The notes beneath the pieces were generated by a model. It worked only from the letters and a program-made list of their open reading frames with translations. It had not been told where the DNA came from and searched no databases. Below, piece by piece: positions 28,801-35,039 of a stretch of 64,000 bases of DNA. How positions within the stretch are numbered: the stretch's first letter is position 1; each line of letters starts with the position of its first letter. The translations under genes and the position numbers were made by a program. Origin of the DNA: Siphonodentalium dalli (Eukaryota > Mollusca > Scaphopoda > Gadilida > Siphonodentaliidae). The stretch spans positions 80,566,705 through 80,630,704 of the forward strand of contig CP136067.1 of assembly GCA_032622095.1 (NCBI GenBank), given 5' to 3'.

Positions 28801-31472
28801 TATCTTGCCCCGGATACGAATTTTATCGGGTAGCCGAGCCCGTGCGACGCCAGCTTCGCGCATGCGCAGACCAGATCTCAGAAACGGGTAGAGCTATCGA
28901 CTTGAAATTTGGTTTTTGAATAGCCCGGACAACGTCGGGCTGGGTAGAGCTATCGACTTGAAATTTGGTTTTTGAATAGCCCGGACAACGTCGGGCTCAT
29001 CGGCTAGTCTCATATATATTTTGAAGACCTCTGTCTGTCTGTTTGTCTGTCTGTCATTAATACAAATCTACGATTCTCGACCGATCGGGACGAAACTTGG
29101 TACGTGCGTGTAGTTTGACCAGGCAGTCGTCGTTGTCGTATTGGCGAGCCCGTGCGGCGCCCGCTTCACGCATGCGCAGACGAGATCTCGGAAACGGGTG
29201 GAGCTATCGACTTGAAATTTGGTATGTGAATGTATCTTGCCCCGGATACGAATTTTATCGGGTCGCCGAGCCCGTGCGGCGCCCGCTTCGCGCATGCGCA
29301 GACGAGATCTCGGAAACGGGTGGAGCTATCGACTTGAAATTTGGTATGTGAATGTATCTTGCCCCGGATACAAATTTTATCGGGTCGCCGAGCCCGTGCG
29401 ACGCCAGCTTCGCTCATGCGCAGACGAGATCTCGGAAACGGGTAGAGCTATCGACTTGAAATTTGGTTTTCTTGAATAGCCCGGACAACGTCGGGCTGGG
29501 TAGAGCTATCGACTTGAAATTTGGTTTTTGAATAGCCCGGACAACGTGAATGTATCTTGCCCCGGATACGAATTTTATCGGGTCGCCGAGCCCGCACGAC
29601 GCAAGCTTCGCGCGTGCGCAGACGAGATCTCGGAAACGGGTGGAGCTATCGTGTATAAATACGAAATCGACCGTCTCGGAAACTGGGGATATCGAGATGA
29701 AATTTCCTACTTAGGGCTTCTAAGGGACGGGGGAGATTTTCGTCAGGTCAGTTTGTCCGCCTGAGGTGACCTTGACCTTTAAACGGGTACCCACAAATGA
29801 CCTTGGGCGATATCTTGGTCGTCAGCGGTGACATCAGCGTGACATTTGTTATGTATGGTCAACTCGGGACGGGGAATATTTTTGTCGGCGTGCCTGTACG
29901 GGGTTACCTTGAAAAAAAATTTGATGGATCGATCAAAGCCATGGGACCAATCCCGCCAGTGGCGGGCTAATCTGCAAGTCTAATATAATTTGATGGGTGT
30001 CCAAAGCAACCAAACAAGTATCGAAATACATCCTATGAGTGTCCAAAACCACTTAACGGATTTCAGCGGATTTTGGATATATTGTTCCCAAGATTCTGCC
30101 CGACAAAATGACATCAAAAATAGCTTGTCAACAATTTGTTTTAGGTGCACCTCAAAATCGAGTCTCAACGACCAGACTATCAGGAGGATTTAAAGTTATA
30201 ATTTTGTGGGGGAAAAAAGTAGGCACGGGCTCAGGTCGCTGGCGCGATTTATTATGTAAATGTATCTTTGGAATTCGCTGTATGATAAGTACTGCTAATT
30301 ATTTTTCAACATGACGCACTTTGATCGAACAAGCGTCGCGCAATCTCAGGATTTTTTCTGTAAGCTATAAGCACTCTTTTGTCGAGAATCTAATGCAATT
30401 GAGAGTTTAATTCTGTGCAATTACGTTTGAAATCAGATTTTACGTAATAAATCGCACCAACGACCTGAACCCGTGCCTACTTACTTTTTTTTCTTTAAAA
30501 AAATGTGACTTTAAATCCGCCCAAGCCAAGAAAAAGACTGCTCAAGGGAGTTAAACAAAGTCAAAACAACTCAGTAATGTCTAACCGGAGAGACAGAGTA
30601 TAAGCCGTAGAGTAAGTGGTAGTTAATTAACACCTTGATTAACACCCTATAGTGCTATACGGCCAATGTTATGTTCATTTGTGTTCGTTGTTTATAGTAG
30701 CTTTGTATTCAAATAATGCTAATAACTCAAAAAATAAGTCATCAAAGTTGGAAATAACACCACATACACATATAAAGGACCCCCCACAAACCCAATTTCA
30801 CCCCTCTATTCCGCTTTTTGGACCTGTGTTCGTTTATGTTCATTTGTATTCGTTTAGTACTAGTAGGACCAATTTGGTTGGCATGTCAATATGCAGATAA
30901 TTGCGTTGACGTAATATTCTACATACGTGCGTGCCAAGCAACGAAATCATCGAAATGATCTACTGTACTCTAGTAGTTTGGCTAGATTGCCGTATACGGC
31001 ACTTAAAAATAGCAGTTCGGCTAGAGTAACGTATACTACTACACTAGTCTCTAGCAGTTCGGCTAGAGTACCGTATATACTACTCTAGTAGTTCGGCAAG
31101 AGTACTGTATACGGCACTCTGGCCAGTCCGACAATATAATATAGCTGGATTCAGCTAGGTTAGCTGATTTCAGATATTGTTGCTGAAATTAGACATTTCC
31201 CAGAACTGGTGATTGATCATTGACTGACTGAGTGAACACTGAATTGTCAATTGCGTTTGCCAGTTTTGGAGTTGACGAAATTAGGATAGGCAACACGCTG
31301 AATTGCCTCGAAATTATTTAAATTCATTGCTATCGCGTATGTGGGTTATCGCGGTTAATTGAAGAAACATTTGTTCATGAAAATTTTCTTGTTATTGTGT
31401 AAATTGGGAAATAGTTCGGTTTCAAAATTGTAGATAAAATCTTTATTTACTTTCTGAGATGTTGTCCGCCAT
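1722..31472 (-). CDS. LIN9: LIN9, MuvB/DREAM complex subunit, partial, 10 coding exons
   Basis: LIN9 is the scaffold of the MuvB core (LIN9, LIN37, LIN52, LIN54, RBBP4). MuvB joins E2F4/p130 to repress, or B-MYB to activate, cell-cycle genes in the nucleus. Ten exons splice in frame (GT donors, AG acceptors): 31451-31472, 25405-25430, 22257-22427, 19483-19622, 15468-15751, 11616-11749, 8545-8667, 6784-6885, 4482-4562 and 1722-1847. They give 1209 nt, 403 residues. The DIRP domain spans about residues 92-190 and includes RLRNLLKLPKAH and RRLMGKPRRCSSAFF. A Tudor-like segment follows (about 212-262), then DNDPLL and GGFP blocks, then the coiled-coil start of the MCORE region (TRLSKIL, IVLELERLNKDLN). 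Intron phases in order are 1,0,0,2,1,0,0,0,0. Human LIN9 is about 540 residues, so the last roughly 140 residues are off the left edge. Exons 3-10 are secure; exons 1 and 2 are inferred from splice phase and position. Confidence 0.93.
1963..2030. repeat. Near-perfect palindrome
   Basis: The arms are ATAATGTGATACATTGATGG and its complement, about 24 bp each. A short GAGCTC-containing spacer that is itself palindromic separates them. The whole would form a stable cruciform or RNA hairpin. Confidence 0.8.
2031..2975. mobile_element. Nested terminal-inverted-repeat element
   Basis: The left terminus is AGGCC, an A-run, GGGTTTT, then TTCTCGGGC. The right terminus is GCCCGAGAA, CAAAACCC, a T-run, GGCCT, giving about 30-bp inverted ends. 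It contains no coding sequence and no clear target duplication. It is nested in the TTAA element at 1888-3005. Confidence 0.6.
3087..3566. repeat. Hairpin-unit array ending at a TTAA terminus
   Basis: Several copies of a palindromic unit built on ATTCTCTTATATATGCGAGG, a CCTATGG core and the complement lie head to tail here. Each is joined to AAGGTCATGGTAAATA. The array ends with CATGGAAGGGTTAA, like the right end of the element at 55007-56072. ORFs in it are repeat shadows. Confidence 0.7.
3951..4148. mobile_element. Degenerate TTAA element carrying hairpin units
   Basis: The left end is ATAACCCTTTCAAGACTG (TTAA decayed to ATAA). The right end is CCCGTCATGAACGGTTTAA. It holds hairpin units of the same family as at 3087-3566. 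Its right TTAA at 4145-4148 is also the left TTAA of the next element, so two TTAA elements abut. Confidence 0.5.
4145..4395. mobile_element. Short TTAA-type MITE
   Basis: The ends are TTAACCCTTTCTTTACTAAA and, inverted, TTTATTAAAGAAAGGG followed by ATAATTAA. A second copy in the opposite orientation is at 11773-12207. It shares TTCTCCCATTCAGT and CTATTATTCATTTG. It is non-coding and lies 86 bp from the donor side of LIN9 exon 9. Confidence 0.6.
4482..4562 (-). CDS. LIN9: LIN9 exon 9
   Basis: This 81-nt exon encodes residues 335-361: TRLSKILDVKKDW followed by VQQLSDMNAQAEKK. It matches human TRLSKILMIKKEH and the residues after it, at the start of the LIN9 coiled coil. The acceptor is CTGCAG and the donor is GTACAG, which is weaker than the other donors of this gene. 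Both junctions are phase 0. Confidence 0.93.
4563..6520. other. LIN9 intron 8, nothing recognised
   Basis: This is intronic, AT-rich sequence. Short repeated phrases around 5800-6200 (AAGCTGACCAT..CATTGTTGACAT) suggest an old degraded repeat in about three copies. No gene or terminal repeat was seen. Confidence 0.4.
6528..6720 (+). repeat. Possible SINE-like sequence
   Basis: GGGTTCGAGTT resembles a Pol III B box. It is followed by a GC-richer stretch ending in tandem GAGGAATGAGGAATGAGG. The A box is not clear. It differs in composition from the AT-rich intron around it and ends near LIN9 exon 8. The call is tentative. Confidence 0.25.
6784..6885 (-). CDS. LIN9: LIN9 exon 8
   Basis: This 102-nt exon encodes residues 301-334. 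It starts DNDPLLSGSPFKGR and contains GGFPIKFLVLV, as in human LIN9 (DNDPLLGQSPW, GGFPVEFLIQV). The acceptor is TTCCAG and the donor is GTGAGT; both junctions are phase 0. This segment links the Tudor-like module to the coiled coil. Confidence 0.94.
6886..7733. other. Part of LIN9 intron 7, mostly unrecognised
   Basis: Sequence near 7288-7325 (AGATGGGACTGTCCCAATGG) resembles the left end of a repeat at 25937. Otherwise no feature was recognised. Confidence 0.35.
7734..8335 (-). repeat. Dispersed repeat family B (AGCTCAA ends), reverse orientation
   Basis: This is bounded by GTGTCAATGACACTGTAGCT on one side and AAAGTAAAGTTGAGCTAC on the other. Internally it has units with TGACTCGTTCCCATCTACAT and AAATTTCATGATGATCAGAC. 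The same ends and units occur at 49262 and 59247-62508. An 8-bp microsatellite (GACTAAAT, about 4 copies, 7974-8007) lies inside. Confidence 0.7.
8545..8667 (-). CDS. LIN9: LIN9 exon 7
   Basis: This 123-nt exon encodes residues 260-300, from SNEKHESLPLSSF to MTQL. It contains RYPGLFSPPRF, aligning with human SNEPHETMPIAAF and RFFMTPPRL. The acceptor is ATACAG and the donor is GTAAGA; both junctions are phase 0. The proline-rich linker is less conserved than its neighbours, as expected for the family. Confidence 0.92.
8816..9861. repeat. LIN9 intron 6, degraded dispersed repeat at its right end
   Basis: Sequence 9731-9860 (ATCGCACCATGCGTAAAGTG, GACAGATGGACG, CTATGGTATGGGTACACAT) is shared with 28255-28385. 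Both copies join a GGAC/GACA microsatellite and run into ACATAAAAAC. Nothing else was recognised in the segment. Confidence 0.45.
9870..10236. mobile_element. Small hAT-like MITE
   Basis: The ends are TAGGGCTGTAACGATAC and TCTCTACCGCCCTA. The flanking 8-mers GTCGGCAG and GTCAGCGG match at 6 of 8 positions. TAGGGCTGTAACGAT-type ends with 8-bp duplications are typical of hAT derivatives. No transposase is present. Confidence 0.6.
10282..11173. mobile_element. hAT-like element with poly-G/poly-C ends
   Basis: It starts CA then a run of about 25 G and finishes with a run of C then CAT. The perfect 8-bp direct repeat GTTCAAAA lies at 10274-10281 and 11174-11181. The interior has repeated CCACCC..AAAATTTTTTT patterns and no transposase. 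Ends of CAGGG/CCCTG with 8-bp duplications indicate a hAT derivative. Confidence 0.65.
11616..11749 (-). CDS. LIN9: LIN9 exon 6, Tudor-like segment
   Basis: This 134-nt exon encodes residues 215-259 with a split first codon (phase 1). It contains RLRKPQDGLFTGTIEAVDT and the block GLGTHSVPDLEVL. Human LIN9 reads RLRGVHDGLFTGQIDAVDT and GLGTHTIPDYEVL. The donor is GTAAGC and the acceptor is TTTTTCAG. A TTAA-type element begins only 21 bp upstream of the acceptor AG, so the branch-point region lies at or inside the element edge. Confidence 0.95.
11773..12207. mobile_element. TTAA-type MITE adjoining LIN9 exon 6
   Basis: It is bounded by TTAA at 11773-11776 and TTAA at 12204-12207, with a right end TTAAAGAAAGGGTTAA. 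It is a second copy of the MITE at 4145-4395, inverted, with a foldback inserted at about 11821-11990. The left TTAA is only 21 bp from the exon 6 acceptor AG. Confidence 0.65.
11826..11986. repeat. Foldback insertion inside the MITE
   Basis: ACACTCTTTTGT..CAGCCAGAGATAT at the left is mirrored by ATATCTCTGGCAGAAGAAGG..ACAAAAGAGTGT at the right. The arms are about 55 bp with roughly 85% complementarity. The related copy at 4145 lacks this block, so it is a later insertion. Confidence 0.65.
12427..14401. mobile_element. Pogo/Tigger-like element (Tc1-mariner type), decayed
   Basis: The termini CAGTGAAACCTCTCCAAACC and its inverse GGTTTGGAGAGGTTTCACTG (with small differences inward) are flanked by TA on both sides. 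CAGTGAAACCTCTC ends with TA duplication are typical of Tigger/pogo relatives. No long transposase ORF remains. A hAT-like element is nested at 13043-13915. Confidence 0.75.
13043..13915. mobile_element. hAT-like element nested in the Tigger-like element
   Basis: The termini CAGGGACCAGCC and GGCTGGTCCCTG form a perfect 12-bp inverted repeat. The 8-bp direct repeat CACCTTAA is perfect at 13035-13042 and 13916-13923. Subterminal GGGCGAA/TTCGCCC motifs repeat at both ends. No coding sequence was seen. Confidence 0.85.
14404..15010. other. Part of LIN9 intron 5, nothing recognised
   Basis: This is AT-rich intronic sequence between the Tigger-like element and the TTAA element. No exon, repeat array or terminal repeat was recognised. 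Confidence 0.4.
15011..15412. mobile_element. TTAA-flanked MITE with two hairpins
   Basis: The perfect 18-bp ends TTAACCCTTTACCCAACA and TGTTGGGTAAAGGGTTAA include duplicated TTAA. Inside are two palindromes built on GCATTCTCTTATATATGCGA with an ACCATAGGTCG-type core. They are separated by T- and A-rich spacer. It lies 55 bp from the donor of LIN9 exon 5. ORFs here are shadows of the palindromes. Confidence 0.85.
15468..15751 (-). CDS. LIN9: LIN9 exon 5, core of DIRP domain
   Basis: This is the largest exon in the window (284 nt, residues 120-214). It begins PLFLGENDFSICLKETFPQ and carries the near-invariant stretch KIRRLMGKPRRCSSAFF, then RIRLLQQRK and LPEEIPMQLVIGTQVT. The DIRP domain is diagnostic of the LIN9/Mip130/ALY family. 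The acceptor is TTTTTCAG and the donor is GTTAGT, a non-consensus base at +3. It enters in phase 2 and leaves in phase 1, and the split codons rebuild M and A correctly. Confidence 0.97.
15876..15990 (+). repeat. Possible tRNA-derived SINE fragment
   Basis: TCCTGGTGACTCAGTCAGTA resembles a tRNA A-box region. A degenerate B-box candidate lies about 50-60 bp further on. Pairing into a cloverleaf fails. The call is tentative. Confidence 0.25.
16747..17997. mobile_element. TA-flanked TIR element with TACCGTAAATTTCGG ends
   Basis: The left end is TACCGTAAATTTCGGT and then ATAAGTCGCA. The right end is TGCGACTTAT, CCACCGAAATTTACGGTA. Internal inverted copies of TTACCGGTGTATAAGAC lie near each end. 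It is 1251 bp without a recognisable transposase. The ends match a family widespread in invertebrate genomes; the superfamily was not assigned. Confidence 0.75.
18078..18216. repeat. Foldback repeat
   Basis: ACATTTAATATATAATAGCT with AATATCAAAACTTTCGG is mirrored by CCGAAAGCTTTGATATCGAG and AGCTATTATATATTAAATGT. The arms are about 45 bp around a 50-bp loop. Confidence 0.7.
18225..18875. repeat. Dispersed repeats with GGTGAATTTGGTGATG hairpins
   Basis: Two related units (GGGCCATAACTCTGGTGAAA) at 18293-18323 and 18447-18477 are followed by inverted AGAGGGTGAATTTGGTGATG / ATTCACCCTCTGGGGGACCT pairs. The latter are the same family as the array at 52140-53860. Confidence 0.55.
18950..19475. repeat. 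Dispersed repeat abutting LIN9 exon 4
   Basis: Blocks here (AATCTCTACTCGGACTACAC; CAGCTCGAGATT; GCTATAAAGTTCCC; GTTGTGGAGTATTATCTCTA) recur in the same order at 58050-58985. The pair indicates an unclassified dispersed element. This copy ends within a few bases of the exon 4 donor. Confidence 0.45.
19483..19622 (-). CDS. LIN9: LIN9 exon 4, start of DIRP domain
   Basis: This 140-nt exon encodes residues 74-119. It contains SEKRIAQNIGMRLRNLLKLP followed by KAHRWVCYEYFYSNID. Human LIN9 has RLRNLLKLPKAHKW at the same point. The acceptor is TTTCCAG and the donor is GTAAGT (phase 2). A dispersed repeat, related to sequence near 58-59 kb, runs up to the donor side of this exon. Confidence 0.95.
19723..22110. 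mobile_element. Probable hAT-like element in LIN9 intron 3
   Basis: The left end TAGGGCCCTGCAAATCGATT is mirrored loosely by GATTTGATTTGAAATTCGCA then GGACTT at about 22085-22110. Similar ends bound the element at 25624-27758. No clean 8-bp duplication was found, so the right limit is uncertain. A foldback (21450-21600) lies inside. Confidence 0.4.
21450..21600. repeat. Foldback MITE-like palindrome
   Basis: AAGAAATAACTCTTGTTT..GTTATAACCGAAAAGTTTGA is mirrored by TCAAACTTTTCGGTTATAAC..AACAAGAGTTATTTCTTA. The arms are about 65 bp around a 30-bp loop. Confidence 0.75.
22257..22427 (-). CDS. LIN9: LIN9 exon 3, basic/acidic N-terminal region
   Basis: This 171-nt exon (57 codons, phase 0 at both ends) encodes residues 17-73. 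It starts PVRIRKKNQRFFNDDEETDY, then SPIKTPKKRQ, then a Thr/His/Ser/Gln-rich low-complexity tail. Human LIN9 has the same layout (FRNSKRSRLFSDEDDRQ, then a SPKR block). The acceptor is TTTTCAG and the donor is GTGAGT. The SP and TP sites are plausible CDK targets, which is inference. Confidence 0.88.
22538..23286. mobile_element. hAT-like MITE in LIN9 intron 2
   Basis: The inverted ends TAGTGTTCAAACGA and TCGTTTGAACACTA are perfect. The 8-bp direct repeat GTTGCCAA is perfect at 22530-22537 and 23287-23294. Internal GTCGACTAGTCG palindromes are shared with the large element at 42479-49212, so both belong to one family. No transposase is present. Confidence 0.85.
23401..24035. repeat. 29-bp minisatellite, about 21 copies
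   Basis: The unit is GGATGAGGCTATTGAGGCAA followed by TCAGTCAGT, with scattered substitutions (TGATACTATTGAGG, CAGTTGGCAAATG variants). The period of 29 is not a multiple of 3, so it is not coding. It lies in LIN9 intron 2. Confidence 0.9.
24036..25404. other. Rest of LIN9 intron 2, nothing recognised
   Basis: This is intronic sequence. ORFs at 24213-24440 and 24792-25106 show no family features. No terminal repeats were recognised. Confidence 0.4.
25405..25430 (-). CDS. LIN9: LIN9 exon 2, 26-nt micro-exon (probable)
   Basis: A 26-nt exon bounded by TTTCCAG and GTAAGT encodes SPQSRRGY, with two leading bases that complete a codon from exon 1. It ends in phase 0, as exon 3 requires. The Ser-Pro/basic composition fits the LIN9 N-terminus, but the peptide is too short for a family match. 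It could be alternatively spliced. Confidence 0.6.
25937..26745 (-). repeat. Dispersed repeat with three ~170-bp units and GGAC microsatellite
   Basis: It starts ACTAGAGGTGTGACTGTCCC. It holds units at about 26042-26215, 26216-26385 and 26386-26555 (AAAATGTAGGAATAAAAGCT, AAGTCGAAAAAGGGG, CAGACGTCATAATCGCAGGT). It then has a GGACGGACGGAC tract and ends near GCGGGGGGTATA. The 130-residue ORF through it is a repeat shadow. Confidence 0.7.
27099..27312. repeat. Long inverted repeat, ~95-bp arms
   Basis: ACAGTAATGCCCTAAATAAT through GCTTGTTGCCATTCATGGGA is mirrored by the downstream half, with few mismatches and a short AGCACTCGCCGAGAGC centre. It would form a very stable hairpin. It is a foldback MITE nested in the hAT-like element. 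Confidence 0.85.
28255..28450. mobile_element. 3' end of a Helitron-like element preceded by a dispersed repeat
   Basis: A hairpin CCCGCC-AGT-GGCGGG is followed by CTAATCTGCTA. The same terminus recurs at 29952-29978. Helitrons carry such a hairpin just before a CTRR 3' end. The 5' end of this copy was not identified. The GACAGACAGACAG tract at 28285 belongs to a repeat shared with 9731-9860. Confidence 0.45.
28454..29007 (+). mobile_element. Helitron-like non-autonomous element, copy 1 of a tandem pair
   Basis: The 5' end is TCTCTTATATATTTATAAGA then CCTCTGT and a TGTC microsatellite. The 3' end is the hairpin AGCCCG-GACAACGT-CGGGCT followed by CATCGGCTAG and then T. TC start, hairpin, CTAG end and no inverted repeats are Helitron hallmarks. 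Inside are about three 125-bp units with GAGATCTCGGAAACGGGT. Confidence 0.65.
29008..29978 (+). mobile_element. Helitron-like element, copy 2, head to tail with copy 1
   Basis: It starts TCTCATATATATTTTGAAGA immediately after the CTAG end of copy 1. It repeats the ACCGATCGGGACGAAACTTG head and several 125-bp units. It ends with the CCCGCCAGTGGCGGG hairpin, CTAATCTGCAAG and T. ORFs of 75-86 codons on both strands are shadows of the units. Confidence 0.6.
30183..30519. repeat. Foldback TIR element
   Basis: GGATTTAAAGTTATAATTTT with AAGTAGGCACGGGCTCAGGT at the left is mirrored by GACCTGAACCCGTGCCTACT and TGTGACTTTAAATCC at the right. The arms are about 65 bp with small gaps. No coding sequence was seen. 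Confidence 0.65.
30520..31450. repeat. LIN9 intron 1 proximal part with short tandem motifs
   Basis: Between 30960 and 31130 the phrase AGTTCGGCTAGAGTACCGTA recurs four times with variation and small palindromes (CCGTATACGG). The rest of the segment up to the LIN9 exon 1 donor shows nothing recognisable. Confidence 0.5.
31451..31472 (-). CDS. LIN9: LIN9 exon 1, candidate start codon exon
   Basis: An ATG in strong context (AAAACATGG) opens MADNISE plus one base, followed by donor GTAAAT. The single leftover base is exactly what the 26-nt exon 2 needs. It yields MADNISEN, then SPQSRRGY, then PVRIRKK. This is the only start found that fits the phase; an exhaustive search of the other minus-strand ATGs was not possible. 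A TTTGAA hexamer (CHR-like) lies about 23 bp 5' of the ATG and may be chance. Confidence 0.5.
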
Positions 31473-32861
31473 GTTTTCTATGCCTCACTCTCGATTTGAA
31501 TTTTCCACCAAAATTAACCAGGTCCCTGCCGATGGTTCTTTCTGCCCTACTTTTTGCAATATTTATGTGACGTTAAAACGTCTTAATTTGCAGGTGCCCG
31601 AATTAACTTTTTAAATATTTCTTTTTTAAAAGCGCAATTATTTAGGCTTAAGCACAAATAATTTCGCTTAAGCTCAATTATTTAAGTTTGGCCTATATGC
31701 AAATAATATAATTTCGCAACAAAATAATGCTAACCTCTGTCAACTATGGTATCAAATTTCCCAAAACGTGTTATTTATAAACATTTTGTTCAACGAAATA
31801 TGGCAGTATTATCACTTAAGTATCACGAAATTGGCCGTATTACCGCCTGGTTTTAGAGTTATCCATATTCCTCCGCGTTTTTATGGGCCACAAATAATTG
31901 CACATAGATCTCGATAAATAACAAACTTCAAAAATCGATATCTTATCACTCTGATCTTTGATGGGCGGGTCCCTGGACTATAATAAAAAATTTTTTACCA
32001 CAGAAGCCAAAGAAATAATAATTTGGGAGCGTTAATTCGGATAATGCATCTTTAAATTGAGCGCCCCTCAATTACTATTTATTTGGATCCGGGGATAAAA
32101 AAAAAAATATGATTCGAGTCGAGGAACCCAACTATCAAAGCTCAGAGTTATTAGTTACAGTTATCGATTTTTGAAATCCATTATTTTCACAATTCGAGAC
32201 TTAGGCCTACTATTAGTGGCCCAGTAAAAAGTCGACGAGCCGGCGGTCTCCGACCAAATTGCGGATGAAGATGGATAACTTTAAGATCAAGAGGCTTAAT
32301 TTGTCTTGATAATAAGGCCAAATTTCGTCGAACAACATCTTGATAAATAACAGGTCTCGGGCAATTTTATACTATAGTTGACAGTGGTTATCATTATTTT
32401 TGGGCAATTAATCGATTCTGATAATTGAAACGGCATTTCTAAAATTGTTGTTGGAATCTGATTATATGGGGACCATCGAATCGGATTGAGTAGGCCTACC
32501 TTTAATTATTTTATTCACATAATTATATGACATGGAATCATTCCCTTTTCGCAACTGATAAACTTGTCCATTTATTATTACAAAACGGCCGTGGTATTAT
32601 ATGGAGACCTGGCCCCAATAATTGGCAAAGGTTGTTTCGTGAAAATTGTCTATTTATAGGCCTATATATGGAAATACGTTAACATTTAATGGCATATGTG
32701 GTTCTCAATATTTTAAAATGTAATTCCCCACTGAATCATGATTGTCTGTGCGATTTGGCGTTTGCTATGGGTGGTCCATGTTACGGCTAAGGGTAGGCCT
32801 ACGTTCATACGCTGGCAATATTGCACTGCAAACTGCAAAAATGCCAGCTGCAAAATCATGT
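31473..32861. other. LIN9 upstream region, candidate promoter, nothing else recognised
   Basis: This lies 5' of the candidate LIN9 start codon. It holds a TTTGAA hexamer at 31495-31500. No E2F site, TATA box or coding exon was recognised. It is AT-rich throughout. Confidence 0.35.
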
Positions 32862-32869
32862 ACGGCAGC

Positions 32870-34374
32870 AGGGGGGGGGGGTCTGCAAAAAAAAAATCCG
32901 TATATAGGGACGGGGTGGGTGGGTGGTCCAGAGGCGGAAAAAAATGGTGCTTGTAATTTTTTTCCAAAATGGTTTTTTTTCAAACAATTTACAAGTACTG
33001 ACCATGTAATGTTGTTTGTAAGCATGTTAGTACCATGCTTGTTGGTATAGGGCTATATAGGCAGCTAAAGTGACTCTTTAGCCTCAGATTTAGCAACATT
33101 CTGGATTTCACAGTATCCCGGACCACTTTACAGTGGACCACCGTATTAACGTTCAGGAAACTTATGATCAACGGAAGAATTATTTAGTAACAAAATTAAT
33201 ATATTACCCAATTGTATTATCTGAATAAAAGTAATAAAACAAAAAAACTCATCACAAATTGGATACTACATGGTGAATACTCAATGTTGACTACTAGTAG
33301 ATATCATTAACCTGATTGTTGCATAACGTGAAATTGAAAAGGGTATCTCATAAATTTCTAATGTCTGAAATACTGTCTTGTTCTGGCATGTAATCAAATT
33401 CATTCCTTCTGGTTATTTCTCATCTTGAATGATTGCAAGTAATGTTAATTTGCAACAATTATCCAAATAAAACTGAATTGGTTATGATGAATGACATTAC
33501 TGTTTACTGCTCAGACAATCCCAAATGAAGGTGACGCTGTTCTCATTGAATTTCAGAACTTCATCTGGGAGCTTTACTGCTCAACAAGACGAAACTAAAA
33601 TACTAATTGTATACTGTTATCACTTACAAATAGATGAACTGAAATAATGTGATGCATTCAGATGCATTGAGAAGTGACATTCAATTCTTCATTCTGGTCT
33701 ATCACCATACCAAACCACATCAAAATTTGACAACCGACACTTAACTTATATTTAAAAAACTTTGTATGGACTGAATTTCATAAAGTCGAACCGGGCCCAT
33801 AACTCTAGTAGGCATTGGTGGTCACAACCCGCGATATTATGCATATTTGTCCCCCATTTCGGGTCCGTCACCATGCCATAGGGCATCAAATATGACAACT
33901 GACTCTTGAGTTAAAATTCAAAATGTTTGTACGGACAGACGACTCGAGACGTCAACTATATACCCGCCGACTAATATCGGGCAGTATAATAACCATATAT
34001 CTATGTGTATAGTGTATACATAACCAAAAAACAAATCCCCTCCCCACCCCATCACGTTAATTGGATAAGACTAAAGAGTTCTTTGAAAACACCAGGAAAC
34101 ACATGGAAATACAGTATATTTTTCGTTTTTTTCTGATCTGTGTTTACCAATTAGTAAGGCAGTTAACACAGTCATTGAAGAACGGCTAAAAAAAAACTCT
34201 GAAATTTTTATAAAAACATGAGAAACGGGGGGTGGGTTGGTCCCCAAAATTTTGGAGGAAAAAAATATTTTTTTTGCAAAAATGGGGTGGTGGGTCCCTC
34301 GAGGTCGGAAAAAAACTTTTTGGGCCCTATATGTGCAATTGTTTTCCAGACCCTGACCCCCCCCCCCCCCCCTG
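32870..34374. mobile_element. hAT-like element with G-run/C-run ends
   Basis: It starts with a G-run and ends with a C-run then TG. The 8-bp direct repeat ACGGCAGC is perfect at 32862-32869 and 34375-34382. Subterminal GGTGGGTGGTCC..GGCGGAAAAAAA and GGTGGGTCCCTCGAGGTCGG sequences resemble each other. It is related in structure to 10282-11173. No transposase is visible. Confidence 0.75.
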
Positions 34375-34382
34375 ACGGCAGC

Positions 34383-35035
34383 GGTTTTTTTATTTTGCGT
34401 GATTGCTGATATCGGTGAGCTGTTTACAACATATCAAGAACACAGTGCGAGTTGCTATTCTTAGGCCAGTCAAAATAAGTTACTTTATATGTTGGAATGT
34501 GAGATCACCACGGCCAGCTCCATCAACGGGATGCTGCTGATATACATTGTATTAGTTTCATAAACGCCACGTAGAGACGAGATGGTGGGTTCGCACTTGG
34601 CTCAAAGAAGAAAACCGACACTTTCCGACTTTCGAGATATCCGAGTGCTACCCACCCGCCTTGTATTGGTGTTTTTCAACTTGTACCACAAATTCCTAAC
34701 CTTACACCAATGATTGGCAATTCACTCAAAAAAAGGACCACAACATGAATGCATGCACCCCCCCCCCTCCTGTAAGATACATATATTGTTTAATCTAAAT
34801 GTGTATTATCAAACTTTCCAATTATTGGAATTTGCCATCGTAACACCCCCTATGGTTGATAATTCTCAACTGATTGCTACATTTCAGTAAAAAGATAAAT
34901 CTGTCTTTCGGTCTAAAAACAAAATATTTCATACTTAATACTGCTGTTCAAACTATTTTGGTCCGAAATTTCCAACTAATGTGGTGTCAGGCATGAAATG
35001 TTCAACTGTTGTACTTTGGGAATCCACCCCTTGAT
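34383..35035. other. Intergenic, nothing recognised
   Basis: This AT-rich segment has a C-run at 34759-34767 and no recognisable gene or terminal repeat. Confidence 0.35.
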
Positions 35036-35039
35036 TTAG

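Noticed and set aside
28692-29764. Overlapping ORFs of 75-86 codons on both strands
   Set aside because: They arise from the 125-bp units of the Helitron-like elements. The unit lacks stops in several frames but has no gene-like start, splice or homology.
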